NCBI GenBank assembly: GCA_043777315.1
Contig: JAYVPW010000028.1
Location: 1-35,251, forward strand
Direction of reading: 5' to 3'
Length of the DNA stretch: 35,251 nt
DNA from: CAIURC01 sp043777315
GTDB lineage: Bacteria > Verrucomicrobiota > Verrucomicrobiia > Chthoniobacterales > Chthoniobacteraceae
The notes beneath the pieces are model-generated. The model ran no database searches, had not been told where the DNA came from, and was given only the letters and a program-made list of their open reading frames with translations. This document shows, piece by piece, positions 24,532-32,475 of the stretch (position 1 is its first letter; each line of letters begins with the position of its first letter). A program made the position numbers and the translations under genes.

Positions 24532-24660
24532 GGGGGCGGACTGTAGGTGGCGCGTTTCGGGCGGCAAGCGATTTCGTTCCGCGGCCCGCTGGCAAAGGGT
24601 TTGCGGGCGGGCGCGCAATTCGTTGTTGCCCGATCCGGGCGCGCGCGACACGGTGCCGGA

Positions 24661-25245
24661 ATGATTGCCCCGCTCGTGCTGTTGTTGGTCGTCGTCTTCT
24701 TCCGCGTGGCCTCCGGCATCGTCGGGAGCGCCGACATCGGATGGCTGCATAACTTCTCGCCCATCGCCGCGATCGCGCTCTGCGGGGCGGTGTATCTGCC
24801 GCGCCGCGTCGCGTGGGCGCTGCCGCTGGCCATGCTTTTCGTCAGCGATGTGGTGCTGAATGTTTTCCACTATCACGTCCCGCTCGTGACCGTGGAAATC
24901 GTCCCGCGGTATCTCGCGCTGGCGCTGATTACGGGGCTCGGATTTTCGCTGCGCGGGAAAGTGCGGCTCCCCGGGATGCTGGGCGGCAGCCTCGCCGGCT
25001 CGCTGCTTTTTTATGTGATCACGAACACCGGTTCGTGGCTCGGCGAGCCGGCCTACGCGAAGACTTTCGGCGGCTGGATTCAGGCGCTGACGACCGGTGT
25101 TCCGGGGTGGCCTTCGACGTGGTGGTTCTATCGCAACACGTTGATCAGCGACCTGCTTTTCACCGCGCTTTTCGCCGGTTGCATGGCGTTACAGCCGCAC
25201 CGCCGCGAGCGCGCTGCGCCGCTCGCGCCCGCGCCTTGGGCGTAG
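24661..25245 (+). CDS. DUF6580-type integral membrane protein
   Basis: A 194-residue protein with five or six membrane helices: about 2-22, 30-46, 51-68, 78-95, 104-125 and 160-178. Diagnostic segments are NFSPIAAIALCGAVYLP, LPLAMLFVSDVVLN, ITNTGSWLGE...YAKTFGGW and NTLISDLLFTALFAG, as in the DUF6580 family. Size and layout recall the substrate-binding S-components of ECF transporters, although no ATPase or T-subunit is nearby. It is divergent from the B12-riboswitch operon, whose aptamer begins 130 bp away, so a role in cobalamin or precursor uptake is plausible but unproven. The start is ATG at 24661; a GTG 38 codons upstream would add an Arg-rich, non-membrane stretch. Confidence 0.8.
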   Translation: MIAPLVLLLVVVFFRVASGIVGSADIGWLHNFSPIAAIALCGAVYLPRRVAWALPLAMLFVSDVVLNVFHYHVPLVTVEIVPRYLALALITGLGFSLRGKVRLPGMLGGSLAGSLLFYVITNTGSWLGEPAYAKTFGGWIQALTTGVPGWPSTWWFYRNTLISDLLFTALFAGCMALQPHRRERAAPLAPAPWA

Positions 25246-25270
25246 CGCCGACGGTTGCGGAAGCGCAGCT

Positions 25271-25419
25271 CCGGGTAGCGCGCTCGTCCCGAGCGCTGGT
25301 CGAGGCGTCCCGCCTCGACGGACTTTGCCGGCTGCGCGAATTTCGAACGCTGCATCCGCTCGAAAAGTTCGTTTCGGCGGGACGCCGAAACCAGCGCTCG
25401 AGACGAGCGCGCTACCCGG
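25271..25419. repeat. Family-2 palindrome, copy 2
   Basis: CCGGGTAGCGCGCTCGTCCC at the left end is mirrored by GAGACGAGCGCGCTACCCGG at the right. The inner segment GGTCGAGGCGTCCCGCC is partly mirrored by GGCGGGACGCCGAAACC. It starts 25 bp after the membrane-protein stop and lies 93 bp before lepA. Confidence 0.88.
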
Positions 25420-25512
25420 AGTTCCGACGCTCGCGCTAACTCGGGGTCATGCGTTGACCCGAGCCGGGGTGGCCTCCATATTCCGCGCCCGCGCCGCCCG
25501 GCGCTGACATCC

Positions 25513-27318
25513 ATGCCGCACACTCGCACCCGCAATTTCTGCATCATCGCCCACATCGACCACGGGAAAACCACGCTTTCCGATCGGCTGCTCGAGTTCA
25601 CCGGGACGATTCAAAAGCGCGAGTCGCAGGAGCAGCTCCTCGACGCGATGGACCTCGAACGCGAGCGCGGGATCACGATCAAGTCGCACCCGATCGCGAT
25701 GAAATACACCGCGAAAGACGGGCATCATTACAAACTCAACCTCATGGACACGCCGGGGCACGTGGACTTCGCCTACGAAGTCTCGCGCTCGCTCGCCGCG
25801 TGTGAGGGCGCGCTGCTGATCATCGACGCGGCGCAGGGCGTCGAGGCGCAGACCGTCGCGAACGTGCATCTCGCGATGAAGCAAGGGCTCACGTTGATCC
25901 CCGTGATCAACAAAATCGACCTGCCGAACGCCGACATCCCGACCGTGCTCAAACAGATCGAAGACATCCTCGCGATCCCCGCGGGCGAGGCGATCCAATG
26001 CAGCGCGAAAGCGGGCATCGGCATCGAGGGAATCCTCGAAGCGGTCGTCGCGCGCATTCCTTTTCCGAAAGGAAACAACAACGACAAGCTGCGCGCGCTG
26101 ATCTTCGATTCGATGTTCGACACGTATCGCGGCGTGGTCGTCCACGTGCGCGTCGTCGATGGCCAGATCAAGGCGGGCGATCCGATCAAGATGTTCGCGA
26201 CGACCGGCACGTATGAGGTGAAGGAGGTCGGCATCTTTCGCCCGCAGACTCCGAAAATGTTGCCGCAGGATCGGCTCGAAGCCGGCGACGTCGGCTACGT
26301 CATCGCCAATGTGAAATCCGCGTCGGACGCCAAAGTCGGCGACACGCTCGTCTCGGCGCGCGCTCAGGCGACCGAGCCGCTGCCGGGTTTTCAGGTCGTG
26401 CAGCCGATGGTTTTCAGCGGCATTTATCCGATCAACACCGCCGACTTCGAGCACCTGAAACTGGCGATGGGCAAGCTCCAGCTCAACGACGCCGCGTTCG
26501 TTTTCCAGCCCGAAAGTTCGGTCGCGCTCGGCTTCGGATTCCGCTGCGGATTTCTCGGTCTGCTGCACATGGAGATCATCCAGGAACGGCTCCGACGGGA
26601 GTACAACATGGACATCATCGCGACGTATCCGTCGGTGATTTACGAAATTTTGAAGACCAACGGCGAGATGGTCCACGTCGATAATCCCGAGCACATGCCG
26701 GACTTCAGCGTCATCGCGGAAATCCGCGAGCCGATGGTGCGCTGCTTCATCATGATCCCGAACGAGTGCATCTCCGGGCTGATGCAGCTCATCATGGAGA
26801 AGCGCGGCGAGGTGAAGCACACCGAGTCGCTCGACACCAAGCGCGTGATGCTCACGACCGAGCTGCCGCTGAATGAAATCCTCGTCGATTTCGTGGACAA
26901 AATTAAGTCGATGACCCGCGGCTACGGCTCGATGGATTACGAGCAGGCGGGCTACAAAGCCTCGAAGCTCGTGAAGCTCGACATGCTCGTGAACGGCGAG
27001 CCGGTCGATGCGTTCAGCTCGATCGTGCATCGCGACAAGGCCGAGGGCCGCGGTCGCGCGCTCGCCGCGAAACTCAAGGAAGTCATTCCGACACAGCTTT
27101 ACCAAGTCGCGATCCAGGCCGCGATTGGCGGCAAAATCGTCGCGCGTGAAAGCGTCAGCGCGCAGCGCAAAGACGTGACGGCGAAGTGCTACGGCGGAGA
27201 CATTTCGCGGAAGCGCAAGCTGCTGGAAAAGCAGAAGGAAGGCAAAAAGCGCATGAAGTCGATCGGCCGCGTGAACATCCCGCAAGAAGCGTTCATCGAG
27301 GTGCTGAAGACGAACTGA
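25513..27318 (+). CDS. lepA: Elongation factor 4 (LepA, back-translocating GTPase)
   Basis: A 601-residue translational GTPase that binds the ribosome and helps with stalled or mis-translocated complexes, often membrane-associated under some conditions. G-domain motifs are AHIDHGKTT (13-21), DTPGH (79-83) and NKID (133-136). The EF-G-like domains and the LepA-specific C-terminal domain follow, the latter with GSMDYEQAGY, YGGDISRKRKLLEKQKEGKK and the final VNIPQEAFIEVL. Length is standard. It appears as a single-gene unit bounded by palindromes: a family-2 copy upstream and a family-1 copy 18 bp downstream. Confidence 0.98.
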   Translation: MPHTRTRNFCIIAHIDHGKTTLSDRLLEFTGTIQKRESQEQLLDAMDLERERGITIKSHPIAMKYTAKDGHHYKLNLMDTPGHVDFAYEVSRSLAACEGALLIIDAAQGVEAQTVANVHLAMKQGLTLIPVINKIDLPNADIPTVLKQIEDILAIPAGEAIQCSAKAGIGIEGILEAVVARIPFPKGNNNDKLRALIFDSMFDTYRGVVVHVRVVDGQIKAGDPIKMFATTGTYEVKEVGIFRPQTPKMLPQDRLEAGDVGYVIANVKSASDAKVGDTLVSARAQATEPLPGFQVVQPMVFSGIYPINTADFEHLKLAMGKLQLNDAAFVFQPESSVALGFGFRCGFLGLLHMEIIQERLRREYNMDIIATYPSVIYEILKTNGEMVHVDNPEHMPDFSVIAEIREPMVRCFIMIPNECISGLMQLIMEKRGEVKHTESLDTKRVMLTTELPLNEILVDFVDKIKSMTRGYGSMDYEQAGYKASKLVKLDMLVNGEPVDAFSSIVHRDKAEGRGRALAAKLKEVIPTQLYQVAIQAAIGGKIVARESVSAQRKDVTAKCYGGDISRKRKLLEKQKEGKKRMKSIGRVNIPQEAFIEVLKTN

Positions 27319-27336
27319 TCGCCGGACGCCAAGCCC

Positions 27337-27467
27337 GTCATCCTGAGCGCAGCGAAGCGGAGTCGAAGGACCTCTAACTATTTCCCCGCTGGGGCGCGTC
27401 CCGTCGGGGGAGAAGTAAGAGGTCCTTCGACTGCGTTCCGCTGGCGCTCCACTTCGCTCAGGATGAC
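27337..27467. repeat. Family-1 long palindrome, copy 4 (chimeric arms)
   Basis: It opens GTCATCCTGAGCGCAGCGAA and closes CTTCGCTCAGGATGAC. The left inner arm is CTCTAACTATTTCCCC (subtype A, as at both window ends), but the right inner arm is GGGGAGAAGTAAGAG (subtype B, as at 19022-19150), so the two halves do not fully match. It starts 18 bp after the lepA stop. Confidence 0.9.
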
Positions 27468-27548
27468 GGGGTCGAAACACCGCAAAAAGGGCGCCGGCCC
27501 AACCTTGCCAGGGCGCGCCCAGAACGGATGATGCCCGCCCTTTTCTCC

Positions 27549-28826
27549 ATGAACCTCGACCCCGCATTGCTCCGCTCGCTCGCCGAAAAAGTCGGCACCC
27601 CTTTTTGGCTCTACGACGCTGCGATCATCCGCCAGCGGATCGCCGATGTGCGGTTTCTGATGAGCGGCGAGGGCGTGCAGGCTCGCTTCGCGATGAAGGC
27701 GTGCCCGGCGACGAAAGTGCTTCGCGAAATGCAGGCCGCGGGCATCTGGATCGACGCTGTCTCCGGCAACGAAGCACTGCGTGCGTTGCGTGCCGGACAC
27801 GCTCCGGGCAGCGCGCCGCCCGTGGTTTGTTTCACCGCGGATGTCTTTCGCGACAACGCTCTTTTGGTCGTCCTCGAGCACGGCCTTTTGCCGAACATCG
27901 GCTCGCCGGGCATGATCGCGGACCTCGCGAGCGCGGGCTATCGCGGGGCGATTTCCATTCGCATCAATCCCGGCTTCGGCCACGGGCACGTCAATTCATG
28001 CGACACCGGCGGGCCGAGTTCGAAGCACGGAATCTGGTGGGCCGATATTGCGGCGACCGCATCCGCCGCGGCGCGCGCGGGGATGAAAATCGTGATGCTG
28101 CACGCGCACATCGGCAGCGGTCCGAAGTTCCAGGAACTCGTCGAAAACCTGACGAAGCTCGCGGCGGAATTCGCGGAGCTGCTGCCAAATTTTCCGGACG
28201 TGGAAGCCGTCAGCCTCGGCGGCGGCATCCCGCATAATTATCGCGATCCAAATGCGCAGGTGCCGCTCGAGCCGCTCCAGCGCTTGTTCTCCGAGTGCCG
28301 GGAAAAATTGTGCGCCGCCGCCGGACGCGCGATCCGGCTGGAGATCGAGCCCGGCAGATATTACGTCGCGCCCGGCTGCACGCTGATCACTCGCGTCGCG
28401 GATGTGAAGGTCACGCGGACGAATGAGAAGGGCAGGGGGATGAAGTTCGCGATGGTCGATGCGGGGTTTGTCGATCTCGTCCGCCCGGCGATGTACGGGA
28501 GTTTTCACCGCATCGAAGTCGTCGGCAAAAACGACGGCCCCGACAACGAGGAGATCGTCGTCGCGGGTCCGCTCTGCGAAAGCGGCGATGTCTTCACCCG
28601 CGACGAAGCCGAGCTCCTCGTCCCGCGCTCTCTCCCGCGCGTCGAGCCCGGCGATTTTCTCGCGATCCGCGACGCGGGCGCGTACGGCTCCGCGATGTCC
28701 TCGAACTACAACTCGATCGGCAAAGCTCCGCAGCTCTGGATCGAATCCGACGGCTCGGTCGAGATGATCTCCCGCCGCGAAACGCTCGAAGATTTGCTCA
28801 AAGCGGAGACGAGCGAGCTGCTGTAA
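27549..28826 (+). CDS. lysA: Diaminopimelate decarboxylase
   Basis: A 425-residue PLP enzyme, fold type III, that converts meso-diaminopimelate to lysine, the last step of lysine synthesis. The PLP lysine is Lys50 in FAMKACP. HAHIGSG, SLGGGIP and EPGRYYVAPG bind the phosphate and ring. CESGDVF and the late GAYGSAMSSNYNS complete the active site across the dimer. The CESGD box favours diaminopimelate over ornithine or carboxynorspermidine decarboxylases. Either ATG 27549 (chosen) or ATG 27528 could be the start; neither has a good ribosome site. It is flanked by a family-1 palindrome before and a family-2 palindrome after. Confidence 0.92.
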   Translation: MNLDPALLRSLAEKVGTPFWLYDAAIIRQRIADVRFLMSGEGVQARFAMKACPATKVLREMQAAGIWIDAVSGNEALRALRAGHAPGSAPPVVCFTADVFRDNALLVVLEHGLLPNIGSPGMIADLASAGYRGAISIRINPGFGHGHVNSCDTGGPSSKHGIWWADIAATASAAARAGMKIVMLHAHIGSGPKFQELVENLTKLAAEFAELLPNFPDVEAVSLGGGIPHNYRDPNAQVPLEPLQRLFSECREKLCAAAGRAIRLEIEPGRYYVAPGCTLITRVADVKVTRTNEKGRGMKFAMVDAGFVDLVRPAMYGSFHRIEVVGKNDGPDNEEIVVAGPLCESGDVFTRDEAELLVPRSLPRVEPGDFLAIRDAGAYGSAMSSNYNSIGKAPQLWIESDGSVEMISRRETLEDLLKAETSELL

Positions 28827-28847
28827 CGATTGCGCCCGGAGTTCCGC

Positions 28848-28992
28848 GGTAGCGCGCTCGTCCCGAGCGCTGGTCGAGGCGTCCCGCCTCGACGGACTTT
28901 TGGAAACCCCGCGATTTCGCGGCGGCCCTCGCGCCGCGAAAGTCCGTTTCGGCGAGACGCCGAAACCAGCACTCGAGACGAGTGCGCTACCC
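28848..28992. repeat. Family-2 palindrome, copy 3
   Basis: CGGTAGCGCGCTCGTCCCGA on the left is mirrored by GAGACGAGTGCGCTACC on the right. The segment GGTCGAGGCGTCCCGCCTCG is shared with the copy at 25271-25419. It lies 21 bp after lysA and 63 bp before carA. Confidence 0.88.
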
Positions 28993-29055
28993 GGATTTTC
29001 GAGCCGCGCTTTCCGCTTCAAAAGCGCGCGCGCATTCGCCTTACTCCCCGCCCAC

Positions 29056-30231
29056 ATGCGCGCCATCCTTGCACTCGAAGACAGCCGTCACTTCATCGGC
29101 GAAAGCTTCGGCGCCGCTGGTTCGACGGTCGGCGAAGTCTGTTTCAACACCTCGATGACCGGGTATCAGGAGGTGCTCACCGACCCGTCGTATCGCGGGC
29201 AGATCGTGGCGATGACGTATCCCGAGATCGGAAATTACGGCGTGAATTCGCTCGATGAGGAAAGCGCCGGGCCGCACGTCCGCGGCTTTGTGATCGAGGA
29301 ATTGAGCGCGATCCCGAGCAACTGGCGCTCGCGCGGGACGCTCGATGATTATCTGAAAAGCGCGAACATTCCCGGCATCCAGGGAATCGACACGCGCGCG
29401 CTCACGCGGCATTTGCGCGACAAAGGCGCGATGAAAGGCTGCCTCACGAGCGACGATATTTCCGTCGAAGAAGCGGTGCGCCGTGCGGTCGAAGGGACGG
29501 GCGTGATCGGCATGGATTTCGTGAAAGAAGTCACGCCCGCCGCGGCTTACGACTGGGATCCCGCCGGCACGCTGAGCCGGCAGTGGACGATCGTGAAAGG
29601 CGACGGGAATACGGAGGTGAGCGAGGACGGCGAGGTCTTCGAGAAACTGAAGCCGGCGACGCATTCGATCGTCGCGTACGACTTCGGAATGAAGCGCAAC
29701 ATCCTGCGGCGTCTGCGGCAGGAGGGATTCAACGTGCGCGTCGTCCCCGCCGACACTTCCGCCGCCGAGGTGCTCGCGCTGAAGCCCGACGGCGTGTTTC
29801 TGTCGAATGGCCCAGGCGATCCCGCGGCGCTCGGATACATCCACGAAAACTTGCGCGAACTGAAGGGCCGAACGCCCATTTTCGGAATCTGCCTCGGCCA
29901 CCAAACGCTGGCGTATGCATTTGGCGGCAAGACTTTCAAACTGAAATTCGGCCATCGCGGCGGCAATCAGCCGGTGAAAGATCTCGCGACGAACAAGGTT
30001 ACGATCACCTCGCAAAACCACGGCTTCGCGGTCGATCCCGACTCGCTCCCGGGCAACGTCGAAGTCACGCACGTCAATCTCAACGACGGCACCGTCGAGG
30101 GAATGCGGCACAAGGAGTTGCCAATCTTCAGCGTCCAATATCATCCCGAGGCCGCGCCGGGACCGAACGACGCGAGCTACTTTTTCCAGCAGTTCGCCAA
30201 ACTCATTGATGAATCCGGCCCGCGCCGCTAG
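29056..30231 (+). CDS. carA: Carbamoyl-phosphate synthase small subunit
   Basis: A 391-residue glutaminase subunit that supplies ammonia to CarB for carbamoyl phosphate, feeding pyrimidine and arginine synthesis. The N-terminal domain (FNTSMTGYQEVLTDPSY) docks on CarB. The class I amidotransferase domain shows the nucleophile Cys279 in GICLGHQ, and His363 and Glu365 in YHPE of the triad. SNGPGDP (250-256) is also typical. The start MRAILALEDS at 29056 avoids a long extension that runs through a palindrome. carB is not in the window. The FHA-domain gene starts 11 bp after the stop. Confidence 0.96.
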   Translation: MRAILALEDSRHFIGESFGAAGSTVGEVCFNTSMTGYQEVLTDPSYRGQIVAMTYPEIGNYGVNSLDEESAGPHVRGFVIEELSAIPSNWRSRGTLDDYLKSANIPGIQGIDTRALTRHLRDKGAMKGCLTSDDISVEEAVRRAVEGTGVIGMDFVKEVTPAAAYDWDPAGTLSRQWTIVKGDGNTEVSEDGEVFEKLKPATHSIVAYDFGMKRNILRRLRQEGFNVRVVPADTSAAEVLALKPDGVFLSNGPGDPAALGYIHENLRELKGRTPIFGICLGHQTLAYAFGGKTFKLKFGHRGGNQPVKDLATNKVTITSQNHGFAVDPDSLPGNVEVTHVNLNDGTVEGMRHKELPIFSVQYHPEAAPGPNDASYFFQQFAKLIDESGPRR

Positions 30232-30242
30232 CCTCCCGCTCC

Positions 30243-30758
30243 ATGCCCAAGCTCCAGATCACCCTCCCCGACGGCACTGAGTCCTCGCACGAGCTCACCG
30301 AAAGTCTGGTCACCGTCGGCCGTCTCCCGGACAACACGATCGAGCTCACCGACATCTCTGTCTCCAGCCACCATGCGCAGCTTCTCGGCGGCGAAGGCGA
30401 CTACATTCTGAAGGACATCGGGTCCACCAACGGCACGCGCCTGAATGGCAAAAGCGTCGCCGCCGACGAGGAGAGTCATCTGCAAAATGGCGACACGATC
30501 GTGTTTGGGAATATCGAGGCGAACTACTCCTCCGAGCACGTCGCCGCGGAGCGTCCGATGCCGGAGGCGGAGGAGGCGGCGGCCGTCGTCGCCGAGTCGA
30601 GCGTGCGTCCCGCAGACTTCGAAAACGCATCCCCTTTCTCGAGCAAGAAAGAAAAAAAGGATCCGCTCGCGACCGGTATTCTCGTCTTCGGGATCGTGGC
30701 GATCCTGGCCTTCGTCGGTGCGCTCGTCAGCGTCTTCGGGATGAAGTCGCCGATCTAG
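30243..30758 (+). CDS. FHA-domain protein with C-terminal membrane anchor
   Basis: A 171-residue protein. Residues about 20-80 form an FHA domain (phosphothreonine-binding): VGRLPDNTIELTD, then SVSSHHAQL and LKDIGSTNGTRLNG, including the core Gly-Arg and Ser-His residues. After an acidic/Ala-rich linker and a Lys-rich patch, residues 144-166 (LATGILVFGIVAILAFVGAL) are a single membrane helix. The FHA domain is thus expected on the cytoplasmic side. No kinase partner is in the window. It starts 11 bp behind carA and is followed 22 bp later by the next gene. Confidence 0.9.
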   Translation: MPKLQITLPDGTESSHELTESLVTVGRLPDNTIELTDISVSSHHAQLLGGEGDYILKDIGSTNGTRLNGKSVAADEESHLQNGDTIVFGNIEANYSSEHVAAERPMPEAEEAAAVVAESSVRPADFENASPFSSKKEKKDPLATGILVFGIVAILAFVGALVSVFGMKSPI

Positions 30759-30780
30759 TTTCGCGTTGGAATTTTCGGCG

Positions 30781-31410
30781 ATGCTCGAGCCGCCGCGCAT
30801 GGTCTGCGTGGCGCGAAAACTTCCCGGGCTCACGGCGGATGCGTCATCGGAATTCTGGCGCACGATCGAGCCCGCGGAACTCCGCGAAGCAGTCACCGGC
30901 GGCATGCCGGAGCAGCCGACCGCGCTTGGCCTCGCGTGGGATGCCGATGAGTTGCGCGTCCTCTTTCACTCGTCCGATCGCGATCCGTGGGCGACGCTGA
31001 CCGCACGCGACGCGCCGCTTTACACCGAGGAAGTCGTCGAGGTTTTCCTCGATCCGGTCGGCGACTTGCAGAGTTATTTCGAGATCGAAGTGAACCCCCT
31101 CAACGCTGTCCTCGACCTCGTCCTCCGCAAAAATCGCAGCGGATACGCGAAGTCGCTGGCGTGGCAGTGCGAGGGCCTCCGCACGCGCGTGAGCAAGAGC
31201 GCATCCGAGTGGACCGCCGAGCTGTCCATCCCGTTTCGTAGCTTGATCGCCGGCCCTCCGCCGGCTGCCGGCGCAACGTGGCGCGCGAATTTCTGCCGCA
31301 TCGATCGCCCTCGCTCCGGCCCGCGCGAACTCAGCGCCTGGTCGCCGCCTGGCCGCCCGAATTTTCACACGCCCGAACGTTTCGGATTCGTGGAATTCCG
31401 CGCTGCCTGA
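30781..31410 (+). CDS. Carbohydrate-binding family 9-like (DOMON-type) protein
   Basis: A 209-residue beta-sandwich protein. FWRTIEPAEL at the start, then TALGLAWDADELRVLFHSSD and YTEEVVEVFLDPVGDLQSYFEIEVNP. The later WTAELSIPFRSL, WRANFCRIDRP and FHTPERFGFVEF are the standard blocks of CBM9-like proteins. No signal peptide is visible with the chosen ATG at 30781 (a TTG 5 codons upstream is the alternative), which is odd for a family usually exported. Its ligand is unknown. It follows the FHA gene by 22 bp on the same strand. Confidence 0.83.
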   Translation: MLEPPRMVCVARKLPGLTADASSEFWRTIEPAELREAVTGGMPEQPTALGLAWDADELRVLFHSSDRDPWATLTARDAPLYTEEVVEVFLDPVGDLQSYFEIEVNPLNAVLDLVLRKNRSGYAKSLAWQCEGLRTRVSKSASEWTAELSIPFRSLIAGPPPAAGATWRANFCRIDRPRSGPRELSAWSPPGRPNFHTPERFGFVEFRAA

Positions 31411-31440
31411 CCGCTCGGTGAATCCGAAAATGCGGCTGGC

Positions 31441-32010
31441 TCACAGCCCCGCCAGCCCGCCACCGGCGCGCTCGAGGTAGCTGCTCGCAAAGTCCATCAC
31501 GCACATCGCGCCGAACCGCGCGTGTCCGCCGCAGGCCACTCCGGCCACGCGGTAGCTCCGGCTGAAAATATTCGCCCGATGCCCGCGGCTTCGGACCCCT
31601 TCATCGACGATCAGCCGCATCACGATCCCGCGCGCATCATGCCGACCGTAGTCGATATTCTCGCCCGCCGGGCCGTCGTATCGGCCGAACTTCGACATCC
31701 TTCCAAACGCGTTCCCGTGCCCCGTCGCACCGCTCGGCCCGTTCTCCGCGACGTGCATCATCGCCGCGGCGCTAAGTCCCTCCGACGAGAGCAGCGGCGG
31801 CAGCGGACGGGAATTTCTCAAAAAGCGCACCGCCTCCGCGACGGCGCTGCTGGAATGCGAGTCCGCCATCCGGCTCTCGAGCAGCGCCGCGTATTCCTGC
31901 GGCGCCATCCGCGCGTGATTCATCTCGCGCAGGACTTGGGACGAAAGCTCGCCGCCGTGGCAGAGCAGCGTCATCGAACAAAGGAGCGTCAGGGTGGGGA
32001 GAAACTTCAT
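31441..32010 (-). CDS. Secreted CAP-domain (SCP/PR-1-like) protein
   Basis: A 189-residue exported protein with signal peptide MKFLPTLTLLCSMTLLCHG. The CAP fold is shown by VLREMNHARMAPQEYAALLE, LSAAAMMHVAENG with GHGNAFGRM, the GENI box (116-119), and GHRANIFSRSYRVAGVAC with conserved His144. Bacterial CAP proteins bind lipids or metals or act outside the cell, and their roles vary. The start at 32010 gives the signal peptide; an upstream frame in the divergent region is a shadow. It shares a 138-bp gap with cutA. Confidence 0.88.
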   Translation of the reverse strand: MKFLPTLTLLCSMTLLCHGGELSSQVLREMNHARMAPQEYAALLESRMADSHSSSAVAEAVRFLRNSRPLPPLLSSEGLSAAAMMHVAENGPSGATGHGNAFGRMSKFGRYDGPAGENIDYGRHDARGIVMRLIVDEGVRSRGHRANIFSRSYRVAGVACGGHARFGAMCVMDFASSYLERAGGGLAGL

Positions 32011-32148
32011 GCGCAGCGGTTGAGCAGCCGTGGTGCCACGGGGAAAAAACGCGGGACGCTGAGGCTCGCTCGCGGCCCTGTCGAACACGCGAACCGCGCG
32101 TTTTCCGCGTCGCCGTCTGCGGCAGAAAAGCTCACCATCTTTTCTCAA

Positions 32149-32469
32149 ATGGCCGAAGAAATCCTCCTCCTCGTCAGCACTTTCCCCAGCCTCGACGACG
32201 CCCGCCGCATCGGCCGCATCCTCGTCGAGGAGCGCCTCGCCGCCTGCGCGAACCTGCTCCCCGCGACCGAGTCCATTTACCGCTGGCAGGGCGAAATCGA
32301 GACTGCGAACGAAGTCCTCGCCCTCTTCAAAACGACCATCGGGCGCTACCCCGCGCTCGAAGCGCGCTTCCACGAACTCCACCCGTACGAAGTCCCCGAA
32401 CTCCTCGCTTTCCGCCCCGCCGATGGCCTCCCCGCCTACCTCAGATGGGTCGAGGCGAACTGCGCGTAA
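32149..32469 (+). CDS. cutA: Divalent-cation tolerance protein CutA
   Basis: A 106-residue trimeric cytoplasmic protein of the CutA1 family, with a ferredoxin-like fold resembling PII signalling proteins. Diagnostic blocks are LVSTFPSLDDARRIGRILVEERLAACANLLP, SIYRWQGEIETANEVLALFKT and ELHPYEVPELLAFR. It is linked to copper tolerance in E. coli, although its true role is uncertain. The ATG at 32149 fits the usual start. The stop lies 6 bp before the end of the FecR gene on the opposite strand. Confidence 0.95.
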   Translation: MAEEILLLVSTFPSLDDARRIGRILVEERLAACANLLPATESIYRWQGEIETANEVLALFKTTIGRYPALEARFHELHPYEVPELLAFRPADGLPAYLRWVEANCA

Positions 32470-32475
32470 CGCCAA

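Noticed and set aside
24532..24660. A second riboswitch on the plus strand for the DUF6580 gene
   Set aside because: The 130-bp stretch lacks the B12 box and conserved core on this strand and is too short for a full aptamer.
24547..24660. GTG at 24547 as start of the DUF6580 gene
   Set aside because: It would add 38 mostly Arg/Gly residues before the first membrane helix; the ATG at 24661 gives a normal N-terminus.
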